Origin: Paratinospora sagittata
Taxonomy: Eukaryota > Streptophyta > Magnoliopsida > Ranunculales > Menispermaceae
DNA: 64,000 bases
Reading direction: 5' to 3'
Assembly: GCA_035771175.1 (NCBI GenBank)
Contig: CM069593.1
Span: 45,231,054 to 45,295,053 of the forward strand
The notes under the pieces were generated by a model, which did not search any database, had not been told where the DNA came from, and was given only the letters and a program-made list of their open reading frames with translations. The translations under genes and the position numbers were made by a program. Of the stretch, positions 32,842-45,125 are shown piece by piece. The first letter of the stretch is position 1. Every line of letters starts with the position of its first letter.

Positions 32842-35074
32842 ATGGATCTAGGACCTTTAGATCCGTCAGTACTTTCGTTGCAGGCCCGTCATCGATCTGG
32901 TCCCATATGGGATGGAGAGGTACTTACGTATTATTTTGATATTTAATCCCTTTTGAATTATATCTTTGACTGACAATATAATAAATATTTTTTGCAGCCA
33001 GTGCCAGAGTTGCATTGTCGACGTAGGGAAGCCGTTGTCCATCGCACACTTCCGCTTGACCCGCGTATTATTCCATACTTGCAGCGCGCTGGTTTTTATG
33101 GGGTAGCACGTGTGGGCTACATTCAGTTAGACTGGCACTTAATAACTGCCTTCATAGAGCGTTGGCGTCAAGAGACTCATACCTTCCACTTTACTTGCGG
33201 AGAAGCGACTATTACACTCCAAGATGTGGAGGTTCAATTGGGCTTACGTGTCGATGGTCTACCTGTGACGGGATCGACCAACCTTCTTTACGAAGAATTA
33301 TGTGCTGAGTTGCTCGGGTTCATTCCAGTTGGGAAAGAAAGACGCGGGGGACGATTGAGTCTAGTCACCCTTGGAGAAAGAGTTCCAAATTTACCCGAAG
33401 AAGCAACATAAATTCAAATACAACAGTATGCACGAGCATATATTTTGCAGCTAATTGGAGGTGGGTTGTTGTCAGACCAATCAAACAACCTTGTACACCT
33501 ATGTGTTCTGCCTCTTCTTGCGGACTTCGATGTTGTCGGTACGTACGCGTGGGGCAGTGCAGTGCTAGCATGGTTATATCGTCAAATGTGCCGTGCAGTT
33601 GATTATGAAAAACGAGGTGTTTCAGGAGCACTTGTACTAATACAACTATGGGCATGGGATAGATTTCCTTTTTTGGCTCCACGAAGGTGCAACATTCAAT
33701 GCGAGGATCATGCCGGTCCAAATGCACATCTGTTGCCACCACCACCATTGGCATATAGGTAAATGAGTAATTTTTTACTTAAGTCCACACCAATCTTCCT
33801 TTTCATCATTTACTGTTAACGTTTATTAATTTGTCCTTACTATTTGCAGGTGGAGACATGTCTTAATAAAGAAAGAAGTCTCAACGCATGTATTGAATAA
33901 ATATAGAGAGACGTTGGACACTAAAGGTTTCGAAGAGGTACAATATTCCAAACAATTTACATTAATGTATTCCTTATTTTTTTGCAATGTTTTCCAATTT
34001 TGATGTTAGGGGTCCATGTACAGGTCAGTTGGACTCCATACACCGACGATTTGATTGATGCCTTGCCAGAGTATTGCAAGCATGGGCGACACATATGGCA
34101 CACCATTTCTCCACTCATTTGTTTCGCCATAGTTGAATTACACCGGCCAGATCGAGTGTTACGTCAATTTGGCATGAGACAAACGATTCCGGAGCCATGC
34201 GACACAAGTATTGAGCTCCACAAGTGTGATATGAGAAGCCAATGTGACAGTAATTGGCTCGAAAAGCACATATATTACGTTGATGAATGGCAGCGCCGTG
34301 TCGATAACTTGGCAGTTGGTGAAAATAATGATTCGGTGCCTATGGAGTACAATGACCCATATATGGTTTGGTTTCGATCAATAACTAGGAGGTATATGAC
34401 TGAAAGTGGTGCGACAATCGATTTCTTGGTAAGAAAGTACATTATGCAATTCGCGTTTTCACTTATTGCTAACCTAAGTTGTAGTTATTTGCGCTAACGT
34501 ATGACACTTTTAATTTATTTAGGTATACAACGTGGCTGAAATGCATTTGCGCAGTGAGGTGAATGATATGACTGTAGCGAGGGACATTAACAGGATATCA
34601 ATGACTACGCTACAAAGTGTGCATGCTGATTACATGATCAGGAGGGACACAGCAGAGGGACAATCCGCAGCATATCATCAGAGTCTCATCACTCCTTCTG
34701 GTCATGCTGATTCATTCACAGATGTCCACACGTCACCATTGCGTCACGAGCCATCCTCCTTTGGCGATGAAATACTAGATGTTCATATCGACCCGACGGC
34801 TACTTCATTCGAGGACAATCCAACCTTGGGTGAAGAAGGACATTGGATTGGTAGACGACAAAGAATGCCAAGGCGAGGACGTGCATTTATACCAGATGTG
34901 GCTATTGAGGCGCATGATGATCGGGAGGATGACCACGATCATCATGCTATGCCCGTTGACAATGATCCAGCACCATCTGCCGAGCAAGTTGTTCAGGTGC
35001 CTTTGCAGCAGTATAGAAGAGATCACTTACGCCGCAATAAACGACGTAAATGGCCAATATGTGGCACAGATTGA
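32842..35074 (+). pseudogene. plant mobile domain (PMD) protein carried by the MULE, one nonsense codon
   Basis: Five exons fit: 32842-32919, 32998-33758, 33850-33937, 34024-34428 and 34523-35074, all GT-AG with joining phases, for 627 aa. The start MDLGPLDPSVLSLQ and RSGPIWDGE, then FYGVARVGYIQLDWHLITAF, ETHTFHF-x-x-GE-x-TITLQDV, LGLRVDGLPV and WAWDRFPFLAP follow the PMD (aminotransferase-like, MAIN/MAIL1-type) fold. The C-terminal 180 residues are Asp/His-rich and unrecognised. A TAA at 33409-33411 (codon 164) breaks exon 2 in the middle of the domain; sequence on both sides stays in frame, so it is one point change. The PMD was named from its occurrence in plant transposons. Its role in transposition is not established. 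Confidence 0.85.
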
Positions 35075-35210
35075 CAACTTGTTTCTCATTTGAACTTGTA
35101 TATGTTTTGATAATGTTGTACTCAACATGTATGTAAACTTGCCCCTTCAATTCAATAAATAATTTTTAACAAAATTACCTTGTACTTGAATGTATGCTTA
35201 TGTTTTTGAT
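35075..35210 (+). terminator. 3' UTR of the PMD gene
   Basis: AT-rich tail after the stop with AATAAATAAT at 35154-35163, a plausible polyadenylation signal, followed directly by the tandem array. Confidence 0.4.
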
Positions 35211-35905
35211 TTCAACTTGAAATTGGGATGGGGGTCCAAAAATTCAACCGGACATGGGAATGGGATTCCGTCGACTCTGGGGGATCGGGGGAGGATAGTG
35301 GGACGTGCTGAAAGTGGTCCGGTGAAAAAAAACCAAGTGGTTTGGATTCGGTGAGGTCGAACAGTTTAGAAAAAGCTTTGAATTTTGATTTCAACTTGAA
35401 ATCGGGATGGGGGTCCAAAAATTCAACCGGACATGGGAATGGGATTCCGTCGACTCCGGGGGATCGGGGGAGGATAGTGGGACGTGCTGAAAGTGGTCGG
35501 GTTAAGAAAAACCAAGTGGTTTGGATTCGGTGAGGTCGAACAGTTTAGAAAAAGCTTATGTTTTTGATTTCAACTTGAAATCGGGATGGGGGTCCAAAAA
35601 TTCAACCGGACATGGGAATGGGATTCCGTCGACTCCGGGGGATCGGGGGAGGATAGTGGGACGTGCTGAAAGTGGTCCGGTGAAAAAAAACCAAGTGGTT
35701 TGGATTCGGTGAGGTCGAACAGTTTAGAAAAAGCTTTGAATTTTGATTTCAACTTGAAATCGGGATGGGGGTCCAAAAATTCAACCGGACATGGGAATGG
35801 GATTCCGTCGACTCCGGGGGATCGGGGGAGGATAGTGGGACGTGCTGAAAGTGGTCGGGTTAAAAAAAACTAAGTGGTTTGGATTCGGTGAGGTCGAACA
35901 ATTTT
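35211..35905 (+). repeat. 179-bp tandem repeat, four copies, in MULE
   Basis: Successive GGACATGGGAATGGG anchors lie 179 bases apart. Each unit has CGGGATGGGGGTCC and GGGGGATCGGGGGAGG. Copies 1 and 3 share GTGGTCCGGTGAAAAAA, copies 2 and 4 share GTGGTCGGGTTAA; the unit boundaries alternate too (CTTATGTTTTTG against CTTTGAATTTTG). The array is therefore a duplicated dimer of about 358 bp. Short open frames seen here on both strands are by-products of the repeat. Confidence 0.95.
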
Positions 35906-35936
35906 GATTTTTCATTCATTAAAAAAAAAAAAATTA

Positions 35937-36190
35937 TCAAGAGAAGGCGTCTTTTGAAAAGACGCCTCCTCTTGAACTAATTTTTAACTGAAGGGAATGC
36001 GTCTTTTCAAAAGACGCCTTCCCTTCTACGTTAAAAAAAAAAGTGAACGGAAGGCGTCTTTTCAAAAGACGCCTTCCCTTCAGTTAAAAAAATATCGTTG
36101 AAGGGAAGACGTCTTTTCAAAAGACGCCTTCCCTTCACAGTTAATTTTTTTTTATGTCGAAGGGAAGACGTCTTTTGAAAAGACGCCTTC
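35937..36190. repeat. MULE right palindrome array
   Basis: Five hairpin modules built from AAGGCGTCTTTT[C/G]AAAAGACGCCTT with GAAGGG/CCCTTC shoulders, at about 35943, 35993, 36049, 36100 and 36160, separated by short AT-rich linkers. Confidence 0.9.
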
Positions 36191-36361
36191 CCTTCAACCC
36201 TAAAAATTTCTACCTCCGCGCCGACGTGGCGCTGAGGTGGAACGCTGACTGTGCGCTGACTGTGTAATGAACAGTAAAATAAGGCAAAAGTGACAATATT
36301 GTTGAATGGATGGCATTTGTGAAATTATTATTTTTTTGAGGGGTAATTATGTCATTTTTCC
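36135..36361. repeat. MULE right TIR
   Basis: Inverse of the left TIR; a few substitutions. The outer end is ATGTCATTTTTCC followed by CTAGTTAAGG. Confidence 0.9.
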
Positions 36362-36954
36362 CTAGTTAAGGTATCATATTCTCTGAACGTGGAAGTTCCC
36401 ATTAGAACTCAAGTTTTTTATCTTTGGATAAAGTCGTTATTATCAATTTTTTCGCATGAAACATGTATAGCTGACTCCGTTAGCGAAATGTACTCACAAC
36501 TATTATCTAACAATGTACTCATCTAAGTAGCCATTTACCTTTACTAGATTTACCCGCAAGATGAAATAAAAACCAACTAATCCACTCGTCCGACATACAT
36601 ACGACATTTACAGATACTCTAGTCATTTAGGGTCAATGTGATCCTCATGTCTGCCTATCGAACAAACATGTGTCATAGAATTTAACCACTTCCATTATTT
36701 TAACCATTGATTGTTCATAATTTGAATGTTCAATAAATTACAAAAAACTGTGCATAAATTCGTGCAAGTGTACATACAATATTAGTATGATATGCTATAG
36801 AAATTATCCTTACTTTGACTACAATTTCTCTATTGGATGTCAATATCAAATCTTGATAATATAATAGCTAATTGTATATATTATTTATTTACTTTAAGAA
36901 AAATATTAATTTTTTTTTTATCTATTAATCATATTTTCTTTAACGAGTGGATCA

Positions 36955-37045
36955 TATTCTTCTTAATAGTTATTGAATTATCTCGAATTATGTATTAACA
37001 TGTAATTCGAGATAATTTAATAATTTTTAAGGATAGTGACAACAA
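36955..37045. repeat. fold-back MITE copy 1
   Basis: Palindromic core at 36972-37023: TGAATTATCTCGAATTATG facing its complement TAATTCGAGATAATTTA. It shares the tail AATAATTTTTAAGGA with the copy at 45385. Confidence 0.7.
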
Positions 37046-38202
37046 AATGTGTTTGCCCCGCGTTATTCTTAAAAAAAAAGACTTTATTATGGATATTAAA
37101 AAAAAGATTTTATTTTAATATTCTCATTATATGTAAGTCGTTCGATTATGGATACAATTTTATTTATACGAAAAAAAAAAAAAAAAGGTTTGAGTTCTTT
37201 CTTTTTTTTGTTTTTGTTTTTGTCAATCTTGGTTTTCCTATATATTATTTTAAAGATTTTCACTTTGTTTCTCCAAGTAACGTCTGTGTTTCGTCAGTGA
37301 ACACTGTCCATCAAATCAAAACACTAGCAGGCATGGTAAGCATCATTGTGACAGCAGAGATGTTATTTCAGTGTGAAAAGATGTTTCTTAAACTCCCCCC
37401 ATCACTCAGTTCTCAGCTTTTGTTCTATCAAATCCCAAACCCATTCTGAAAACACAATCTTCGAAGAATCAAATGGGCTAATTGTCAATCAAAACACTAC
37501 GGAAGTTCTCAGTATGAACTTACTTACAACCTTCAAATATATGTGTCATCAAATCATATTCACTTGTACATAGCTTTCAAAAATCATAATCGCCCTTTTG
37601 TTTGAATAATCTCAACTTTGAACTATAATTTTTAACACCAAAGTTCCTTTATTAACTAAAAAAAAAAAATTGTTGAGAGAATATAGTTGTTTTCAAATAG
37701 AGTTTTTTCTTTTTCTTTTTAATTTTTTTTTTTTTTTTACGGATGTTTGATTGTGCAAGAAAAAAATGTTTTGGCACAACTCATTTGACGCAAAATAATA
37801 ATAATAATAATAATAAAAAGAAAAATAAAAAGTTTACTTTGAAGATGATAAAATATTGACAATCAAATGCAAACTTTCTCTTTTTTTTGAAAAAATAATA
37901 AAATTTCTCAAGAAGAAAATAGTGATTTTCTCGTCTATAAACTGCAAATTCTTCCTGATCAATCTGAATGTATTAGCTCTGCATTACTAAGACCAACAGA
38001 AACATCTACAATATGAGAAAAATAAGTAGGAAATAAGAGAGAGAAACACTGCAAGCTAGCATTTGAAAATGAAGTTATATATATAGAGACAACACAGTAT
38101 CATGTGGACTAATTTGGGTTTCCCCTCTGTACATCTTTATTCATATACAATGTCAAGTCCCTGGATTCCTACTATAACCAAATCATCTTCTGGGAACTCC
38201 AA

Positions 38203-38243
38203 CCCCCCCCCCCCCCCCACAAAAAAAAAAAAAAAAAAAAAAA
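38203..38243. repeat. C16 then A23 homopolymer
   Basis: A run of sixteen C, then AC, then twenty-three A. Assembly or read errors are likely in such a tract. Confidence 0.9.
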
Positions 38244-38623
38244 TGGTACAAAAAAGAATACATTTCAATGCAATGCAAGCTTACCCTCAGGTAAAATTCA
38301 TTTACAATTCCAATGGGGGCTTGCTTGGCTCATCTGGTTAAATTGTTTGTCACAACATATTTAGTATATGATTCCAAATTTATAAGTAAGAAGGCGATAA
38401 TTAAAGCGGGAAGAAGAGTTGAATCATCTAACTATACCTCGCCATGCCACTCTTGCAGTGACAAAACTAGTCCTTCGAAAACCGTTATCTTTAACTGCAC
38501 CCAATAACTTTACATTTGAGAGTTAAGATTCCTGCCATTTCCACAACAAATATATGAAGTCTTCTCCCAGCAATGCAGCAATTTGCGGTGTGAGGCACAT
38601 ACAAAAAAAACTCCCAGTCAATT

Positions 38624-41600
38624 TCAAGTGTCTTCAGCATATACTTTGAATATGAAGTCGCGGAAGCGTCTAGAATATTGCTTTGGATCAACAGCTGAAA
38701 TTGACGTTGCGTCGTAGTGGATGGACTTGTATGCATGCTCTAGCTTCTTGGTTAGATCATAATCTTGGAGTATGTCTATAATACCAAAGAACAAGATCAC
38801 TTCATAATATTCTCCCGTCGGTTCTCCAAGCATCTGGGAATCGCAATTACTTCGTCTCAACATTTGTTCGACTCTAGCTGGCATGTTCACGCCCAATTTG
38901 ATGGTTGCCCACCTACATTATTCAGAAAGAACAATGATGCTCAGAAAAATTAACAATAAAAAAAATGATGCTAATACTAACATACATTTACATGGAGATT
39001 AAAAGAAAAATAAGGCTCTGTTTGATTTGGGATCTGAAAATGGGGTTACACAATTCGATAACAAAGACTTAGAAAATAACTTTTGAATCATTTTTTGAAA
39101 ATAGGTTGTTTTCTGAGTAAAATCTTTAGAAACTTTTTTTCGAATTCAACAAATCAAACCGTTCTTGTGTTTTCAAATTTTCAGATATAGAAAATTGTAC
39201 TCGATTCACAAACCAAATGGGGTCTAAAGTTTCTAGCATAACTGTACCTGGCAGGGTCATTGAAAAATTGATCCATCTCTACTCGAGGAAGACGGGGTAC
39301 TGGTTGTTCAATCTCGGGATCACCATTACCTGTAATATGAGATCATATTAAATATTTTCTGCCACATTGGCAATTATATGCTAAAAGCATGAATAGCAAA
39401 AATATGTTTCAGAAGGGAAAAGAAATTAACTCCTTGGTGTTTGAGTATACGAGGGGCGGCCTTCGGTCACGAGAGGATCTCTAGTATATGATGATTCTTT
39501 GAAATGAAGACCCACCAAAAGACTATAATCCATGATTCTTGCTGTTTCAAGAAACTCACAGTCCCTATCAACTTGCCTGTGAGAAGAAGAAAAGTTCAAT
39601 TAATGACAACATCATGAGAAGAAAGAAAAAAAATGACACAAAGCTATATAAAAAAAAAATTGACACAATAATTTACAGTCGTTCACGCAGTTTACACCTT
39701 TGAAACTCCTGGAACCATGATCTTTGGAGTCGAAATATGAAATTAAGATCAAGGTCTTTAAGGGTTGTGTTTGCATCAATCTCTGCCTCGGGTTTATCTG
39801 TTGTGCGACCATGAGAAGAACCTTTTAAATCATAGCGCCGATGAATGGTGTACTCTGAACAGAATAGATTTCCCATTATGACAAAACGTACCTGGTTCAT
39901 CATTAAAACTACGCTTAGTTAATATAAGAAAGAGCTTTATTATAGATCACTTTAACACACTAACCAGGCTAAAACCAAGATATAAAATCTCATACTCACC
40001 TTCCTTTGAATGGCACCAGTTAGTTTTACACAATGAAGACCAAAAAATTTTGTTACTAAAGTATTCTCAAAAGACCGAACATGCTTATAATACGGCCTAA
40101 GCATCTTTAAAAGCACCTGCATCATGATTCAAAACAAACAGTATTCACAATCATTTAAGGTAATTTTGGCTTGAACAACAAATGAACATAGAGAAAGGGG
40201 GTGGGGGTGGAGGGGAACTTGCCTTAACTTCTGTTTTCTTTATCGTCTTTATCATGTAGCGGTCATCATTAGTTAAATAAAAGAAGCTTCCACTCTTCCC
40301 TGGAGAAGAGAGCTCACGTAGCGCATCATTCCCGCAGATAGATAACATATAATCAGCTGCATCTACCTTAAACAACTTACGAAGAGTCCTGAATGAAGAT
40401 AATGATGTATGATCAATAAGGAGGCAGAGCTCCGGGAAATGTAAACTGGGATTAACTGATACTAAGGCCTGACCTGAAGACTAATGGGCAGTAATCCTTC
40501 CACTTGAATTCACAAGACTGGTGTGGTGGAGTGTGTTTGGACCCTTCAGGAGGAAATCTTGTCCAAACTTTTTCTTTAGGGTCGAAGGCTGAATGCTTAA
40601 GGTCGAGGGATGTAGCTGGGGCAGGTCTTGCTACAGAGTGCCTGCATAACCAAATCAAAGATTGATAAACCAACAAATTTTACAGTAGTTATACATTGAT
40701 AAGGAGTGCTAAGGCAGCTATGTATCATTCTATTTCAGAAACAATTATATTCCAGGTAAAAATGAGAAAAGGACTACTTTCAACATCCGGTTTGAATTCC
40801 AAAAAAGGAGCCCTCAGATTACATTTGAGGCCTTGGATCAGATTCTAAAATGCATAACCAGATTTCAGTGGCTATCCGGTACCAAATAAAAAATAGATGA
40901 ATGAGATCATCGCGTAATTGGATCATCAAAAGAGAAGACAAGATCCCTTTGAAAATTAAAAGGTTGGTACTTGGTGTTTGGGCAACAAATTAAATACAGG
41001 CCATTCAGCTACAATGTCTAAACCATATTATACAGTTAATTTTTCCTTTGGAATAGTGAAACAAGATAACCAATATCAATGTCAATTTTGCTTTGGATTC
41101 AAGCGAGAAACACACTTCTATTTTGTCTTTTCAACAAGGTTTTGGAGATGAATGCCAAAATAAAACTGTCTAAAAGTGATTTCTAGAAGCATAGAAGAAT
41201 ACCATTTTCACTTGAAACCTAAAGCTTTAGAAGATCTCAAGGTCAAAACTCAAAACACTACCTTGATAGCAAAACCAACTCTTTTTTTTTTTTTCTTTGG
41301 TTTTATTCTTGAAGTAACATAAGCCAATAACCAAGAAAGATTAATAAAGTGAATAGAAATATTTTGTTAACATGAAGAAAGAGAATGCCCATGCACAAGG
41401 TAATGGAAAATTTTCCAAAATTGAAGCCTACAAGTTTCTCAACTAATCAGCATTAACCTAGCATAAACCACCTTCGAAAAATCGGTTTTAAACTCGAGTA
41501 ACAGAATCAATATACAAACTATTCACACAACCTTCAACAAGACACATTATCCTCTTTCAAATGAAGCCAACTTCTTTTCCTCTTTCCTACATGGGGTCTT

Positions 41601-43066
41601 CTAAAGCTGTTTTCGTTTCCTTGAGTGTAAAATCCCCTTGTGATTCCAATAAGTTTGATCAAGTGTTTGTAGGAAAAATAAGGTGCAAATGCCAAAAAAA
41701 AAGTTATAAAATCAATCCAACCGACAGTGAATTTTAAACTAAGACACTGAAGAATATGATCAAATAAAACAAAATGAGAAGAAAAATTGTCAAATTATTA
41801 ATTATACCTGATACCCAGTTGCAGATTGAGCATGAGCTCATAGTTTTTATGTCCTTTAGAGATAGTTTCTCCCTGCTTCGTCATCTCCCTCGGCTTCATT
41901 CTCATCAAATTCAGCCGAGGCCCTCTTAAATCCATATCTTCAACCTGAAGACCATTAAAACCATCATCCTCATCCCTCCCAACCATGGAATTCCCATCAA
42001 CAATATCACATGTAATATCCCCATCTGTATCCCAAATGCAAATCTTCTCCAGCCCATTACTTAGCCTCCCGTCCACCGAACTCCTCCTCAGCCGGCGCCC
42101 CCCATCAACAGCCTTCCCTGCGGCCGGCTGCATCATCAAATCCCCTTCCATCCCAGAACAATAAAGTGTCTTCTGCGATGGCATTATCATCGAAACCTTC
42201 TCACCAGGACATATCTTACAATCAATCAAATCCTCCCAAAACACTTTCTGAGGATCCCAATCAAGATTCCCATCAGGAGATAAACCAACAGGATAATAAG
42301 TCCCATTTTGCTCATTAGGGTCTTTACTCCATGCTCCAACATAATAACTCCCATCTGCCCATCTAAAAGTCCCATTTCCTTTAGGCAATCCATCTTCCCA
42401 ACACCCTTCATAGCAATTCCCATTAGCCCAAACCAAAGCACCATTCCCATGAATCACACCATTCTTCCATTGCCCAATATACCTATTCCCTTTCTTCCAT
42501 TGATATCTACCTTGCCCATCTTGTGCTCCTCTGCGCCATTCGCCTTCGTAGTAATCTCCATTAGCAAAATGCTTTGTTCCTTGCCCATGTTTCAGATTCA
42601 TGACCCAAAAACCTCGGTAAAGATTCCCATTTGAGCCTATATAAGTTCCCTTTCCATCCATATAACCATTCTTGAAATCACCTTCATAACAAGCACCAGA
42701 AGGCCAACAAAACTTGCCTTTTCCCATTGTTTTGCCTCTGTACCATTCTCCTACATAAACACACCCATCATTCCATATATATCTTCCCATTCCATGAGGC
42801 AAGTTTTCTAGCCATTGGCCTGTGTAGTAATCTCCATTAGACAGAGCTTTTTCAGAGTGGTAAATTTCCGGGCTGCTTGTGTTGCTTGTTGTGCTGCTGC
42901 TGCTGCTGATGCTTGGTGCTATGCTAATATCTTCATCATCTACATGGGCAACTGGCATTGTTCCACAGAGCCCACCACCACTACTGCGTTTTGTTAATGC
43001 TAATGCTGCTTGTGATCTTCTCACCGTGGCTTCCCAGGCTTTTGAAGCAAATTTTTCTTTGTTCAT
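38624..43066 (-). CDS. PIP5K: phosphatidylinositol-4-phosphate 5-kinase with MORN repeats, 806 aa
   Basis: Makes PtdIns(4,5)P2 from PtdIns4P at the plasma membrane. Eight exons (minus): 43066-41808, 40641-40474, 40388-40223, 40116-40000, 39891-39698, 39576-39431, 39329-39248, 38912-38624; all phases join. Exon 1 holds seven or eight 23-residue MORN repeats (residues about 80-260, e.g. [30 protein letters not shown]) and a variable linker. The kinase domain follows: MIKTIKK with the ATP Lys, [21 protein letters not shown], and an activation loop with [13 protein letters not shown] and [14 protein letters not shown]. Intron 3 starts with GC instead of GT. The N-terminus resembles Arabidopsis PIP5K4/5/6 (subfamily B), known there in pollen tubes and guard cells; the exact orthologue is not assigned. 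Intron 7 holds a short dispersed repeat. No lesion seen. Confidence 0.95.
39011..39222. repeat. short dispersed repeat in PIP5K intron 7
   Basis: The right end, on the minus strand, reads TTTGGTTTGTGAATCGAGTAC, then TATATCTGAAAA and AAACACAAGAACGG, related to the repeats at 50795 and 10195. The left end begins TGTTTGATTTGGGATCTG, possibly a degenerate inverted arm, which would make it a MITE of about 210 bp filling most of the intron. Confidence 0.5.
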
Positions 43067-43804
43067 TATTGATGAAAAGACAGGATTTTGAAGATGAAAT
43101 TAATCAAAAAAAACTGATACCCATTTCAGATTTCTGGTTTTTTTTTGGGTTTAACCAATTTCCATTGATGATTTTTGTGAGTTTCTGTGGCATTTGGAGA
43201 GGAAAGAAAGAAAGAAAGAAAGAAGAAAAAAAAAAAGAAAGTGGAATGAAACCAAGGAGTTGCTTTTTTTTCTCTCTTTTTCCAATCAAAGACAAGACAA
43301 GGAGAAAAAAAAAATGTTTGGTTATGATTTTTTCATTAGTTTTTTTGGGTTTTTTTTTTTTTTTATTATAATCTATTTTGGGTGAGATGAGATGGATGAA
43401 AGATTTTTACATGATTTCCTAAGAATGCTAAGAAGCCTTACAAATGGAGGAAAGAGAGGAGAAAAAGGGGCATTGTTAGAACAATAATAAACTTTTTTTT
43501 TTTTTTAAATTAAGAATATAAAAATAAAAGTGGATTTTATATTAATTATGTGTACAATTTTTTTGGGGGGAAGGGTTGAGAGATATGATTTGATTAACTG
43601 TAAACCGCGTCGCAGGGAGTGGTCGTGCTGCCTGCTTCCTTCCCCTCCTCCTGCTTTGACCTTGTCCCCCAAAATAGGGACACTTGTCTTTATGCCATGG
43701 AACTATATGCATTCAAATTATTTTTGGCATTTTTTTTTTTTGAGTTGTGAATTTTAGGCCTTTTAGTTTTACAAAACACAAAAGAAAAAAAAAACATGTA
43801 TTTT

Positions 43805-43850
<46 letters not shown>

Positions 43851-45125
43851 ATAGACTACTTTTATAAGTTTAATTGAGTTTATTAAAATACAATAAAAAT
43901 GTTTTTTGTTTTAAATATATTATCTAAAAATAGACTACTTTTAGAGAGATGGAGAATTATTTTAGAATTTATTTACTTTTTAAGTCGTGCCATAATTTTT
44001 CAATAATGAAGCAAACATAATCTTAGAGTTTTTTTTCTTTTTTAATCATTGATTCACTTTTTTCAAAAAAAAAAAAAATTGTTGAAAGAGAGTTTATTAT
44101 ATTTATGAGAAAATTATGAATTGTAAAGGGTATGTGATAAGAGTTTAATATCTCAATGATGATCTTACCCCATGAAAAGATGGATGGTAGGTTGGTGAGT
44201 TTTAATATCATTGATTTGAGGCTTCAGCCCTACCAAAGTTTTTTTGTGATATTTGTATCAACATTACTATATATTTATTATTAATTCTATTCAATCTACA
44301 AAGAGCTCTTTGGCCAAATCCAATCATTTATTTTATGTGGGGTAATAATATTTTTATTTAAAAAAAATTGATCATTAAATTTAAATAAGCTAATGAAATC
44401 TTTTCTAAACCACTATATGATAGATGCAAGAGAAAATATTTCACTTCAATATATACAAACCATCTTTTTAAATGTTAGTTAGTTGATGTGGGCTTGTTAT
44501 CATTGACTTGTATCTACATCCAGCCTATTCCACATGATAATAAACTATGATGTAAGCTCCTTAAAGTTATTCATGTCCTTTTAGTATATATATTTTTAGC
44601 ATATCATGAAATTATTTATATCTATTCAAGATATTAGACTATTAGTCTCCAAAGCTAAAAGATGGTTAACCTATGTTATAATATTGAGGATGCCCTTTTA
44701 TGATTTAATTTTAAATATTGATAAATATAGCTTGCCCTAAACCTTAAAATTAAGAGAAAAAAAAAAAAGGGTTTGGTTGGTTGAATCTAAAAACAATTAT
44801 TCAAAAAAAAAATACTCAAATATTTATTTTTTTAAAAAATGATAAAAAATTATTTTCTAAATTTTATTTTTTGAATTGTATTTCAATTTCAGCCTTAACT
44901 TTAGACTTCAAAATCTTAAATTTAGAATATATATATGAAGTTTCTTTAATTGTTACCTTATGGGCCCCCCTTTTGATTGGAATATGAAATCTTTTGAAGT
45001 CAAGTAAAATAATACATTTAAAGTTGTATTTACTACTTCAAAGGGAACAAATGGGCTGAAATTAAATTAATCTAGCTACTATGTTTACAGTATATATTAA
45101 ATGTGATGAATAAACAAAGTGAATG
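43067..45125. other. intergenic, PIP5K promoter side
   Basis: The first few hundred bases contain a purine-rich stretch (AAAG and A runs, 43200-43310) and should include the PIP5K promoter and leader. Beyond 43500 it is AT-rich with an (AT)n microsatellite. No gene recognised. Confidence 0.4.
43808..43845. repeat. (TA)n microsatellite
   Basis: About nineteen TA dinucleotides in a row. Confidence 0.95.

Larger units (their letters stand above)
28006..36361 (+). mobile_element. complete MULE (Mutator-like element) with transposase and PMD genes
   Basis: 8356 bp. The ends are GGAAAAATGACAT and its inverse, and both sides carry the 10-bp target duplication CTAGTTAAGG (27996-28005 and 36362-36371). 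The terminal inverted repeats match for at least about 220 bp with a few differences. Content from left: TIR with palindromic modules, a GC-rich leader (about 28370-28560), a transposase gene, a plant mobile domain gene on the same strand, a 179-bp tandem array and a palindrome array in the right TIR. Both genes carry one nonsense codon, so this copy is probably not autonomous now. Confidence 0.95.
36372..38623. other. intergenic, 3' side of PIP5K
   Basis: AT-rich. It contains the fold-back MITE copy at 36955-37045, poly(A/T) tracts and a C16 run followed by A23 (38203-38218 and 38221-38243). The last few hundred bases should be the 3' UTR of PIP5K. No gene. Confidence 0.4.

Noticed and set aside
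35212..35776. Identical 62-68 codon frames on both strands
   Set aside because: They repeat with the 179-bp array; no sign of coding constraint.
35937..36190. CRISPR-like array of repeats
   Set aside because: Palindromic modules with short AT linkers in a plant MULE terminus; no cas genes and no unique spacers.
42226..43385. Plus-strand and alternative frames over PIP5K exon 1 and promoter
   Set aside because: Antisense or out-of-frame shadows of the MORN repeats and poly-A/T tracts.
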